A DNA stretch of 64,000 nt from an uncultured Paracoccaceae bacterium (lineage in GTDB: Bacteria > Pseudomonadota > Alphaproteobacteria > Rhodobacterales > Rhodobacteraceae). The stretch is taken from positions 124,001-188,000 of the forward strand of contig CANLSM010000003.1 of assembly GCA_947493745.1 (NCBI GenBank), given 5' to 3'. A program made the position numbers and the translations under genes. The notes under the pieces are model-generated. The model saw only the letters and a program-made list of their open reading frames with translations, made no database searches and had not been told where the DNA came from. This document shows, piece by piece, positions 45,645 to 52,930 of the stretch; the stretch's first letter is position 1; each line of letters starts with the position of its first letter.

Positions 45645-46055
45645 AGTTCATCGGTCAGTATGACGGTACACCGTCGAATTAGAGAACAATGAATGCGACA
45701 TGCAGGAATAGCCTGGAAGGCCCCCCGACTTTTGCAGTCTTGAGATTCCGCTGATCGTCGCGACCTGAGTTGTCCAGTTTGAAGTTGGTGCATGATGGCT
45801 TGACTTCGATCGTGAGGATTGTTTCCGGGCTCTGTGGTGGATAGCCGAAGAACTGTGACGTGGTTGCGTAATTGTCGTGTTTCCTCCATTGTTCTGTAAG
45901 CATTTGCGCTTCCCGTAAGCTGCAGAAGATTTCGCAGTATCCGTTCTCCTACGGTTATGAAGGTGGTCTTTGCGCCGACGGTTGTAATCCAACCTCGAAC
46001 AGCCTGAGTAGTGAACGCAGATACGCTGTGTGATCGGATATAGCCGGGAGTGCGG
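45645..46055. other. Unrecognised sequence between the flagellar operon and the IS remnant
   Basis: About 410 bases, more A/T-rich than the surroundings. On the minus strand several overlapping frames stay open (one from about 46006 to 45650), but none matches a family I recognise. The N-terminal part of IS3 OrfB breaks off exactly where this segment starts. It may be the scar of an insertion and deletion at this site. Confidence 0.4.
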
Positions 46056-46154
46056 CGGAGGGATGCCCAGCTTGGCCAGTGTCAGACGCGCTGACAGATG
46101 GCTTTCTTCGACCAGCCGGATGATCTCCAGTTTCTCAGATGCGGGGTACCTCAT
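46056..46154 (-). pseudogene. Truncated IS3-family transposase OrfB (first ~33 residues)
   Basis: The ATG at 46154 overlaps the OrfA stop, as is normal for IS3-family pairs. The first 33 residues (YPASEKLEIIRLVEESHL, then TLAKLGIPP) are the conserved OrfB start. After that the reading no longer resembles a DDE integrase, and the catalytic domain (about 270 residues) is missing. The element cannot move on its own. Confidence 0.75.
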
Positions 46155-46515
46155 TCGTGGTCGCCCCGACGCCTGTCATGCTTTTTTTGAGAAGGCGCAG
46201 TTCGAGCGTCTGCTCGGCGACCACCTCCTTGCGGTCCTGGGCCTCGCGGCGCAGTTCTTTCACCTCATCCGTGTTCGCGGCTCGCGCAGTGTCGCCGGCC
46301 AGTCTTTTCTTTCCGGCTTTTATGAAGTCTTTGGACCACTTGTAGTAGATGCCCTGCGATATGCCCTCAGGACGGCACAGCTCAGCAATGCTATCTTCGC
46401 CACGCAGGCCATCCAGCACGATCCTGATCTTCTCTTCGGATGAATACTGCTTGCGCGTGGTGCGTCTGATTTCTTTGACGATCTTCTCGCCGGGGCTCTT
46501 CGTTCGCTTTCTCAT
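46135..46515 (-). CDS. IS3-family transposase OrfA
   Basis: A 126-residue transposase regulator/DNA-binding subunit, starting at MRKRTKSPGEKIV after AGGAGTGG. The helix-turn-helix is TRKQYSSEEKIRIVLDGLRGEDSIAELCRPEGISQGIYYKWSKDFI, followed by a leucine-zipper-like helix (LRREAQDRKEVVAEQTLELRLLKKSM). It needs OrfB for activity, and OrfB is destroyed here. Confidence 0.85.
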   Translation of the reverse strand: MRKRTKSPGEKIVKEIRRTTRKQYSSEEKIRIVLDGLRGEDSIAELCRPEGISQGIYYKWSKDFIKAGKKRLAGDTARAANTDEVKELRREAQDRKEVVAEQTLELRLLKKSMTGVGATTNEVPRI

Positions 46516-46811
46516 CGTCCACTCCTCAGTTGTTACGATGAGCCAACAACACTCTCTTAACAAATTGCCCTAACTGGACCCATAGGCGCTGACGTCAGAC
46601 ACTTCCTCACCAGCCCTGCTCCTATCGGATAAAGTGCGTGCTGACGTAACCGATTTCTCGGGATCGGCACAACACGTTGCGCCAAGGCTCCAATGGCCGC
46701 TTGAGTTCCCGTAATGGATATACGATGTGGAATCGGCCAGAGGCGGGTGCTATCTGTCCTTTTCCAGTACGTTCGCGAGAGCGGTAGCATCACAAATGCA
46801 GGAGGCTGTTC
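46516..46811. other. Intergenic region upstream of phnM, with IS end
   Basis: 296 bases with no gene I can support. The left part belongs to the IS upstream region; the right part should contain the promoter of the phnM-like gene. GGAGG at 46801-46805 serves as its ribosome-binding site. Confidence 0.4.
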
Positions 46812-48017
46812 GTGACCATTCTGTTCGAAGGCGCGCGCGTCATACTTGGCGACGAAGTCATGGAAACCAATGTGCTGGTCGATGATGATCTGATCGTAGA
46901 AATTGGCTCTACAACGACCGCGGACCAGATCGTCGATGGAACTGGCAAGTATCTCGCCCCGGCGCTTGTCGATGTTCATGGCGATGCGTTTGAGCGTCAG
47001 ATCATGCCCCGCCCGAACGTCTTTTTCCCGGTGGATGCCGCGATCCTCGATACAGACCGGCAGCTGGCGACGAATGGTATCGCAACGGCTTATCACGCCC
47101 TGACCCTCGGCTGGGAGCCGGGGCTGCGATCCATCGAAAGGGCCGAGGCATTTTACTTGGCGCTGTCCAAACTCACCGACCGGCTGAGTGTCGAGAACCG
47201 TTTGCAATTGCGGTGGGAAACCTTCGCGTTCGATGCCGTCGGACTGATTGAGCGCATGCTCGACGGAGCGTTGCCTCCCTCGATTGCTTTCAACGATCAC
47301 ACATCCATGACCATGCGATCGTTTGATGTCGAACTTCAGGAGCGTGCCTTCGAGCAGTCCGAGACATTCCTCATGGCCAATCCGGACGATCCGAGACTGC
47401 GTGTCCGGGTCGAAAGTACTGCGAAACGTGCTGGCATGGATGTCGAGGCGTATCTGGAGCAGCTAAAGGTGTTGATGCGGAGACGTGGAGAAATTGACGC
47501 CTCCATTCGAAAGGTTGCCGCAATGGCGACGGAGCGTGGCCTGCCCATGCTCAGCCATGACGACACGCAGGTAGAGACGCGGGACTACTACCGCGGACTG
47601 GGTGCAGGTATCGCGGAGTTTCCAATGAATGCCCGCGTGGCACAGGCCGCGCGGGATGCCGGCGATGCAATCGTGTTCGGCGCTCCGAACGCCGTTCGCG
47701 GAGGCAGCCATCTGAATTCACCTTCAGCAGGTGATATGGTCGAGGCGGGTTTGTGTGACATTCTGGCCTCTGACTATTTTTACCCTTCATTGCTGGCAGC
47801 CGTTGCGCGCCTGAACGACGAGAAACGGGCGCCCCTGCCGGATCTCTGGTCGCTGGTTTCGCGTGGACCAGCCGAGGCGTCGGGTCTGTCGGACCGTGGG
47901 ACAATCGCGGTTGGAAAACGGGCGGATCTGGTTTTGATCGACTGGCCGGACGCAGCGCCACCGGCGATCAGGATGACAATGTCCAAAGGCCGCTTTGCCT
48001 ATCGGTCGGAGATCTAG
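46812..48017 (+). CDS. phnM: PhnM-like alpha-D-ribose 1-methylphosphonate 5-triphosphate diphosphatase
   Basis: A 401-residue amidohydrolase. LAPALVDVHGDAFERQIMPRPNV is the PhnM metal motif, and further motifs are FNDHTSMT, LPMLSHDDTQ and GAPNAVRGGSHL. A late region (ILASDYFYPSLLAAV, then GTIAVGKRADLVLIDW) follows the PhnM pattern. PhnM releases pyrophosphate from ribosyl methylphosphonate triphosphate in the C-P lyase pathway. The start is GTG with GGAGG six bases upstream. No other phn genes lie in the window, so it is either an isolated part of a scattered pathway or a PhnM-like enzyme with another role. Confidence 0.85.
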   Translation: MTILFEGARVILGDEVMETNVLVDDDLIVEIGSTTTADQIVDGTGKYLAPALVDVHGDAFERQIMPRPNVFFPVDAAILDTDRQLATNGIATAYHALTLGWEPGLRSIERAEAFYLALSKLTDRLSVENRLQLRWETFAFDAVGLIERMLDGALPPSIAFNDHTSMTMRSFDVELQERAFEQSETFLMANPDDPRLRVRVESTAKRAGMDVEAYLEQLKVLMRRRGEIDASIRKVAAMATERGLPMLSHDDTQVETRDYYRGLGAGIAEFPMNARVAQAARDAGDAIVFGAPNAVRGGSHLNSPSAGDMVEAGLCDILASDYFYPSLLAAVARLNDEKRAPLPDLWSLVSRGPAEASGLSDRGTIAVGKRADLVLIDWPDAAPPAIRMTMSKGRFAYRSEI

Positions 48018-48018
48018 A

Positions 48019-48588
48019 TCACTCTGCGCGCGCCTCGATTTCAATCGTGATCGCGGCATACCAGTCGGCTGCTGCGCGAATATCGGCATCCGACAACTGC
48101 TCGGCGATCGGTGTCATGACCTGATGGCTGCGCTTACCCAACCGAAAGGCCTTGAGCTGCGTGTCGATGTATATCGCACTCTCGCCTGCGAGATTGGGTG
48201 CGTCTTCCTCCAGTGCAATGCCGTCGACCCCGTGGCAATCAATACAAAGCCCCGGTGCCGCATCCGGTTCGGCAGGCATTGCCGCAGTCACGTCATGGTC
48301 CGAATACCATGCCGCCAGATCATCTATCTGCGCGTCGCTGAGATCTTCTGCGACCACGCTCATCATCTCATGGACCCGGACGCCATCGCGGAAAGCGACC
48401 AACTGGGCGGCAAGGTAGGTTGCCGGTTCACCGCCGATATGGGGCGCGATGGGGATTCTCGCATAGCCGTCAAGTCCATGGCAGGTGCGGCACTGCCCGG
48501 CGAGCTTGCGGCCATTGTCCAGATCGGACGCCCAGACCCCCCCGGCGAGGCAAAGCCCGCCGAGGGTCAGCTTCAGGGCCGTATTCAT
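48019..48588 (-). CDS. Dihaem c-type cytochrome (cytochrome c4-like)
   Basis: A 189-residue secreted protein with a signal peptide and two haem sites: CRTCH (33-37) and CIDCH (115-119), each followed by GLDG/GVDG. Methionines in HEMMSVVAEDLSD and HQVMTPIAEQLSD are the likely axial ligands. The internal duplication is typical of cytochrome c4. It is translationally coupled (ATGA overlap) behind the sorbosone-type dehydrogenase, so it probably takes electrons from it or from the GMC flavoprotein. Confidence 0.88.
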   Translation of the reverse strand: MNTALKLTLGGLCLAGGVWASDLDNGRKLAGQCRTCHGLDGYARIPIAPHIGGEPATYLAAQLVAFRDGVRVHEMMSVVAEDLSDAQIDDLAAWYSDHDVTAAMPAEPDAAPGLCIDCHGVDGIALEEDAPNLAGESAIYIDTQLKAFRLGKRSHQVMTPIAEQLSDADIRAAADWYAAITIEIEARAE

Positions 48589-49838
48589 CCGCCATAGCTG
48601 ATGCGGTAAAGCGCACCGGCCAGGTCATCGGATACCAGGATCGAGCCGTCGCGCATGTTCACCACATCCACCGGTCGTCCAAGATATTCGCCGTTTTCGT
48701 CGATCCAGCCCTCGGCGAACGGCTCGGTTATGGCATTCCCCTCGTCATCGATGAAGGTCACCATGACGCGCGCGCCAACGGGCGTTGTCCGGTTCCACGA
48801 TCCGTGCTGGGCCGAGAAGATGGCATTGCGGTACTTCTCGGGGAACATCCTGCCGGTGTAGAACGACATGCCAAGATCGGCGGCATGGGCAATCGTCTCG
48901 AATACCGGGTGGACAACTTCGACCGGCACGTCCTGACCGGCATATTCGTTGGTGCGCACCGTACCTCCGCCGAACCAGGGATGGCCGAAATGCTGGCCTG
49001 CGGCGGTCTGGTGATTGATCTCGCCGGGCGGGATGTCATCGCCCATGCCGTCGACCTGATTGTCGGTCCACCAAAGCTCTCCGGTCACCGGATGGAAATC
49101 ATGCCCGACCGAGTTGCGCACGCCGTAAGTGTAGACCTCGCGCCCGGAGCCATCGAGGTTCATGCGAATGATCCCGCCGATGCCCCATTCGTTGTAAAGG
49201 TCGAGTTTCTCGGGAGGGGCCACGTTGAACGGTTGACCGAGCGAGATGTAGATCATCCCGTCGGGCCCGATCTTGCATACCCGGGCTGTGTGGTTGTAGC
49301 TCTCCTCCGCGGGCGGGATCAGATCGCCCTTCGCGACCAGATTGAATGCCGCGACGTCCGGGCTTTCATAGAAGAACTCGGCTGCCGGGAAGAGCAGTAC
49401 GCGGTTCTGCTCTGCAATATAGAGAAACCCGTCCCTGGAGAAACAGGGGCCGTTCGGGATGGAGAAGGTCAGCGACGGCGCGAAATCCTTCACCTCATCT
49501 GCGATGCGATCCTTGTTGCGGTCCGTGACCGACCAGACCTTGTCCTTGCGGGTGCCCACGAAGGTTACGATGCCCTGCGGCCCGACCGCCATGTGACGGG
49601 CGTCCGGCACGACAGCGTAAAGTTCGATCTTGAAGCCGTCGGGCAGCCGGATCTTCTCCAGCGTGGCCTTGATCCCATCGGCATAGGCCCCGCCTTGTTC
49701 GATGTATGTGAACTCGGTGACACCTGTCTGTTGGAAATTCGACAGCTTCTCAAGATTGTCGGGGACATCTGCGGTCTGCGCGGATGTAAGGCTGGTGGAA
49801 AGCGCCAGAATGGCAATTGTTGAAAGCAGTTTCTTCAT
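48585..49838 (-). CDS. PQQ-dependent sugar/sorbosone dehydrogenase-like protein
   Basis: A 417-residue secreted beta-propeller. I start it at the ATG at 49838, which has GGGAGG seven bases upstream and begins a signal peptide (LLSTIAILALSTSLTSAQ). Blades show AVVPDARHMAVGPQGIVTFVGT, MIYISLGQPFN, EVYTYGVRNSVGHDFHP and SWNRTTPVGARVMV, the pattern of glucose/sorbosone dehydrogenases. The cofactor is probably PQQ and the substrate an aldose or sorbosone-like sugar, inferred from family. It passes electrons to the downstream cytochrome c. Confidence 0.85.
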   Translation of the reverse strand: MKKLLSTIAILALSTSLTSAQTADVPDNLEKLSNFQQTGVTEFTYIEQGGAYADGIKATLEKIRLPDGFKIELYAVVPDARHMAVGPQGIVTFVGTRKDKVWSVTDRNKDRIADEVKDFAPSLTFSIPNGPCFSRDGFLYIAEQNRVLLFPAAEFFYESPDVAAFNLVAKGDLIPPAEESYNHTARVCKIGPDGMIYISLGQPFNVAPPEKLDLYNEWGIGGIIRMNLDGSGREVYTYGVRNSVGHDFHPVTGELWWTDNQVDGMGDDIPPGEINHQTAAGQHFGHPWFGGGTVRTNEYAGQDVPVEVVHPVFETIAHAADLGMSFYTGRMFPEKYRNAIFSAQHGSWNRTTPVGARVMVTFIDDEGNAITEPFAEGWIDENGEYLGRPVDVVNMRDGSILVSDDLAGALYRISYGG

Positions 49839-49856
49839 TATTATCCTCCCAAAATG

Positions 49857-49890
49857 GTGTCCGGGGCTGCAGGAAGTCAGCCCCGGACAC
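49857..49890 (-). terminator. 13-bp GC hairpin between the GMC and sorbosone dehydrogenase genes
   Basis: GTGTCCGGGGCTG (49857-49869) and its exact complement at 49878-49890 enclose an 8-base loop. Read leftward, the stem is followed by CATTTT before the next ribosome-binding site. It could terminate part of the transcription from the GMC gene or protect its mRNA. Confidence 0.65.
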
Positions 49891-49908
49891 ACGTTTAGAG
49901 CGCTGACA

Positions 49909-51480
49909 TCACAATGTGCCTTTGCTCAGTTCGCCTGCAATGTGATCGGCTTGCCGGATGGCAAGCGCGACAATCGTCAGCGTCGGGTTTTCTGCCGCAC
50001 CCGTGGTGAACTGACTGCCATCGGAAATGAACAGGTTGGTGATGTCGTGGGTCTGGCCATGGGCGTTGACCACCCCGTCGCGCGGGTTCTCAGACATCCG
50101 GTTGGTGCCCAGATTATGCGTGGACGGGTAGGGCGGTGTCGGGAAGACCCGGGTCGCGCCGACCGCATCATAGACCGCCATGCCCTGCTTGTAGGCGTGA
50201 TTGCGCATCGCGATATCATTGGGATGATCGTCGAAATGAACGTTTGGCACCGGCAGCCCGTACTGGTCCTTCACGTCCATGTTCAGCGTGATGCGGTTGG
50301 TTTCCTGAGGCATATCCTCGCCCACGATCCACATGCCTGCCATGTTCTCATAGGCATCGAGCGCGGTCGTGAATTCGCGCCCCCATGCGCCGGGATCGAG
50401 GAAGGCGGCCATGAACGGCAGGCCGAGTGCGAGCGTTTCCAACTCATACCCGCCGACAAAGCCGCGCGAGGGATCGTGGCGCGCCTCGTCCTGGATGATG
50501 CCAGCCATGGTCGTGCCGCGCCACATCTTCACCGGCTGGTCAAAGACCGCATAGACCGAGCCGGTCATGTGCCGCATATAGTTTCGCCCCACCTGACCGG
50601 AGGAATTGGCGAGCCCGTCGGGGAACATGGACGAGGCGGAGTTCAGCAGCAGACGCGGGCTTTCGATCGAGTTGCCCGCCACGCAGACAACCCGCGCCCT
50701 TTGCAGGTGCTGGTTGCCGTCCGCATCGGCGTAGAGCACGCCGGTGACCTTGCCGCTCGCATCATGCTCGATCTTGAGCACATGGGCGCGGTCGCGGACC
50801 TCCAGATTGCCGGTGGCTTCACCGCGCGGAATATCCGTGTAGGCAGCGGACCACTTGGCCCCCCATTTGCAGCCCTGAAAGCAGAAGCCTGTCTGCTGGC
50901 AGGCCGGACGGTCGTCATTATCCGCCGAGTTGATCGCCATGCGGCCGGTATGGACTTCCTTGTAGCCGATCGCCTTGGCACCGGCCTCGAAGACCTTGTA
51001 GTTGTTGCACCCCGGCAAACCGGCACGCCCGCCGGTGCGGGTCACACCGAGCTTGTCCTCGGCGCGGGTGTAGTAGTCGTCCATCTCGCGCGGGTCTATG
51101 GGCCAGTCGAGCAGGTTTGCGCCCTGCACCGGCCCGTAGGTCGAGGCGGCCTTCCACTCATGGTCCTGAAAGCGCAGACTTGCGCCTGCCCAGTGGGTCG
51201 TCGTGCCGCCAACGGCCTTCACGATCCAGGCCGGAAGCCCCGAGAAGTCATTGGCAACCCGCCAGTCACCCGACGTGGTGCGGGCGTCGAGCCAGGCAAG
51301 CTGTCCGAAGCTTTCCCACTCGTCATTGATGTAGTCTTCGGGCAGATAACGCCCGCCCGCCTCCAGTGCCACGACGCTGACGCCTTTCTGGGCCAGCTCA
51401 TTGGCCAGAACGCCGCCGCCCGCGCCGGTTCCGATCACGACAACAACGCTGTCATCGCTCAGGTCAAATGGTGCAGTCAT
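49909..51480 (-). CDS. GMC-family FAD oxidoreductase (gluconate/alcohol dehydrogenase large subunit)
   Basis: A 523-residue flavoprotein with the N-terminal FAD motif VVVIGTGAGGGVLANELAQKG and TTHWAGASLRFQDHEW. Near the C-terminus NLGTNRMSENPRDGVVNAHG and LFISDGSQFTTGAAENPTLTIVALAIR complete the GMC active-site region. It has no signal peptide of its own and is likely exported together with its Tat-signal subunit 3, as in gluconate 2-dehydrogenase-type enzymes. It sits 15 bases after the subunit 3 gene. Substrate: a polyol or sugar acid, not determinable. Confidence 0.87.
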   Translation of the reverse strand: MTAPFDLSDDSVVVVIGTGAGGGVLANELAQKGVSVVALEAGGRYLPEDYINDEWESFGQLAWLDARTTSGDWRVANDFSGLPAWIVKAVGGTTTHWAGASLRFQDHEWKAASTYGPVQGANLLDWPIDPREMDDYYTRAEDKLGVTRTGGRAGLPGCNNYKVFEAGAKAIGYKEVHTGRMAINSADNDDRPACQQTGFCFQGCKWGAKWSAAYTDIPRGEATGNLEVRDRAHVLKIEHDASGKVTGVLYADADGNQHLQRARVVCVAGNSIESPRLLLNSASSMFPDGLANSSGQVGRNYMRHMTGSVYAVFDQPVKMWRGTTMAGIIQDEARHDPSRGFVGGYELETLALGLPFMAAFLDPGAWGREFTTALDAYENMAGMWIVGEDMPQETNRITLNMDVKDQYGLPVPNVHFDDHPNDIAMRNHAYKQGMAVYDAVGATRVFPTPPYPSTHNLGTNRMSENPRDGVVNAHGQTHDITNLFISDGSQFTTGAAENPTLTIVALAIRQADHIAGELSKGTL

Positions 51481-51495
51481 GTCTCAATCTCCCCC

Positions 51496-52014
51496 TCAGA
51501 CCCAGTTGATGTCGTCAAAGCCGCGGTCGATATAGCCGCCCTTGGAATAACTCTCGCCCTCGTAACCGAAGAGCGGCCAGACCTCTTTCTGGTTATAAAG
51601 CCCGGTCACCAGCCCGCCCCGGATGGTCTGGAAGAAAGTGCTCTTCTCCATGTCGCGCAGGATGTCCACACGGTCCCGTTCCCATCCCGCATCGACGTAG
51701 CTTGAATGTCCTGCCCCTTGCGCGGCTGCGTTCAACCCCGCGATGCCGTCCTCGATCATCGGTGCGGCCTCGGCGCTGTCATAGCCCTTGACGGCGGCGG
51801 CGTAGAACGCGTCGGCCACATGATCATGCGGATAGATGTCACGTGCCATATGGATCAGCGTGGCCATCGTGGCTGGTTTCAGATGCGCCACTTCCATCGC
51901 CCAGGCGGTCGAGGTTCCTGCAACATAGCCGCTGCCGACCACGAAGGCGGTTCCTGCGGCTGCACCGCGCGACAGCAGATCCCGCCGCGTCAGCTCTCTC
52001 GGATTGAGTGTCAT
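51496..52014 (-). CDS. Gluconate 2-dehydrogenase subunit 3 family protein (Tat-exported)
   Basis: A 172-residue protein starting at the ATG at 52014 after GAGGAGGAAACCC. LTRRDLLSRGAAAG is a Tat signal. The mature part (LKPATMATLIHMARDIYPHDHVADAFYAAAV and WPLFGYEGESYSKGGYIDRGF) matches subunit 3 of membrane gluconate/GMC dehydrogenases. It carries the partner flavoprotein across the membrane and assists FAD loading. It is the first gene of the GMC pair. Confidence 0.85.
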   Translation of the reverse strand: MTLNPRELTRRDLLSRGAAAGTAFVVGSGYVAGTSTAWAMEVAHLKPATMATLIHMARDIYPHDHVADAFYAAAVKGYDSAEAAPMIEDGIAGLNAAAQGAGHSSYVDAGWERDRVDILRDMEKSTFFQTIRGGLVTGLYNQKEVWPLFGYEGESYSKGGYIDRGFDDINWV

Positions 52015-52036
52015 TTGGGTTTCCTCCTCAGGTTTA

Positions 52037-52432
52037 TTATTGGTAGCGGCCGTGACGCTGGAGCACCTCGATCTGGTATCCGTCGGGGTCCTGAACGAAG
52101 AAGAACCGCGCCAGCAACGTGCCATCGCGTTCGAACTCGACGATCTTGCGGGGGGCGAGACCTGCGGCTTCGAAACGGGCGTGCTCGGCATCCAGATCAT
52201 CGACGCTGAACGCGATATGTCCGTACCCGTTGCCCATCTCATAGGCCTCGGCCTGGCCCTTGTTTATCGTCAGCTCCAACTCGAAACCGGTCTCGCCGTT
52301 GCTCAAGTAGAGGAGGGTGAAATCGTCGAAATCCAGGCGTTCGGCGACATCGAGATCAAATGCGGTTTTGTAAAAGGCGACCGAGCGTTCCTCATCAAGG
52401 ACGCGAATCATCGCATGAATTGCTTTTGCCAT
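52037..52432 (-). CDS. Glyoxalase I-like VOC protein (lactoylglutathione-lyase type)
   Basis: A 131-residue VOC protein with IHAMIRVLDEERSVAFYKTAFDLDV, FELELTINKG, YGHIAFSVDDLDAEHARFEAAG and FVQDPDGYQIEVLQR. Likely metal ligands are His6, Glu (FELEL), His (YGHIAF) and Glu (YQIEVL), the glyoxalase I set. It detoxifies methylglyoxal-type adducts. It lies 22 bases upstream of the dehydrogenase genes. Confidence 0.82.
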   Translation of the reverse strand: MAKAIHAMIRVLDEERSVAFYKTAFDLDVAERLDFDDFTLLYLSNGETGFELELTINKGQAEAYEMGNGYGHIAFSVDDLDAEHARFEAAGLAPRKIVEFERDGTLLARFFFVQDPDGYQIEVLQRHGRYQ

Positions 52433-52523
52433 TCAGTCCTCCCCAACGCATGTTGTCTGCGTTTTGATCAGGTTGGCCGGGCAATTCGGGCTTTTGGTAG
52501 TAGCGGACTACTACAGCACCGGT

Positions 52524-52814
52524 TTATTCCGCCGCGATCGATGGCTCGGCGGTCTGCTTGCGCTGCTGGTGCACCAGACAGGCGCAGCGGAGAAGGGATG
52601 AGAAGTTTGGAGTTTCACCCCTGAGTTCAAGCACTTCCGCATGAAGTTTGGAGACGAAAGCAGGTGTCGCGACGCCTTCGTTTTCCGCAATTTCATCGAG
52701 AATGGCCCAGAAGGACCGTTCCAGCCGGATACTCGTGCTCTGACCGTTGAGACGCAGGCGCCGGGTTTCCGGCTCGTAGTTATCCGGGTCCTGCCCGGCG
52801 AAAATCTGGCACAT
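52524..52814 (-). CDS. Ribbon-helix-helix domain protein
   Basis: A 96-residue protein whose middle (TRRLRLNGQSTSIRLERSFWAILDEIAENEGV) is a ribbon-helix-helix-like segment. It is like the small RHH family (PF13467 type) common in Alphaproteobacteria. GGGAGGACTTCCG precedes the ATG. A DNA-binding or protein-binding regulator is likely. It stands alone between the glyoxalase and BCCT genes. Confidence 0.72.
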   Translation of the reverse strand: MCQIFAGQDPDNYEPETRRLRLNGQSTSIRLERSFWAILDEIAENEGVATPAFVSKLHAEVLELRGETPNFSSLLRCACLVHQQRKQTAEPSIAAE

Positions 52815-52899
52815 CGGAAGTCCTCCCTGACAGATGTCCAGATTTCATGATGCGCGGATGAGAGGGGTGTTTCAATTCAACCAAAGGATTGGTTGGAGA

Positions 52900-52923
52900 G
52901 GGGGCCGCGCCGTGGCGGCCCCC
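52900..52923 (-). terminator. GC-rich hairpin after the BCCT gene
   Basis: GGGGGCCGC (52900-52908) and GCGGCCCCC (52915-52923) form a perfect 9-bp stem with a 6-base loop, 7 bases past the BCCT stop on the minus strand. There is no strong T-run. It is a likely transcript end or 3'-protecting structure. Confidence 0.6.
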
Positions 52924-52930
52924 GCAGGTG

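Larger units (their letters stand above)
46056..46570 (-). mobile_element. Remnant of an IS3-family insertion sequence
   Basis: It contains OrfA and the first part of OrfB; the rest of OrfB and that end of the element are lost. The OrfA-side end lies somewhere upstream of 46515. I could not define a matching pair of terminal inverted repeats because one end is deleted, so the boundary at 46570 is approximate. Confidence 0.65.

Noticed and set aside
45648-46055. Continuation of the IS OrfB-frame reading to 45648
   Set aside because: After the first ~33 residues it no longer resembles any integrase, so I treat it as chance read-through into unrelated sequence.
49702-51705. 667-codon plus-strand frame opposite the GMC dehydrogenase
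   Set aside because: It runs across two real minus-strand genes and their hairpin and has the composition of an antisense shadow.
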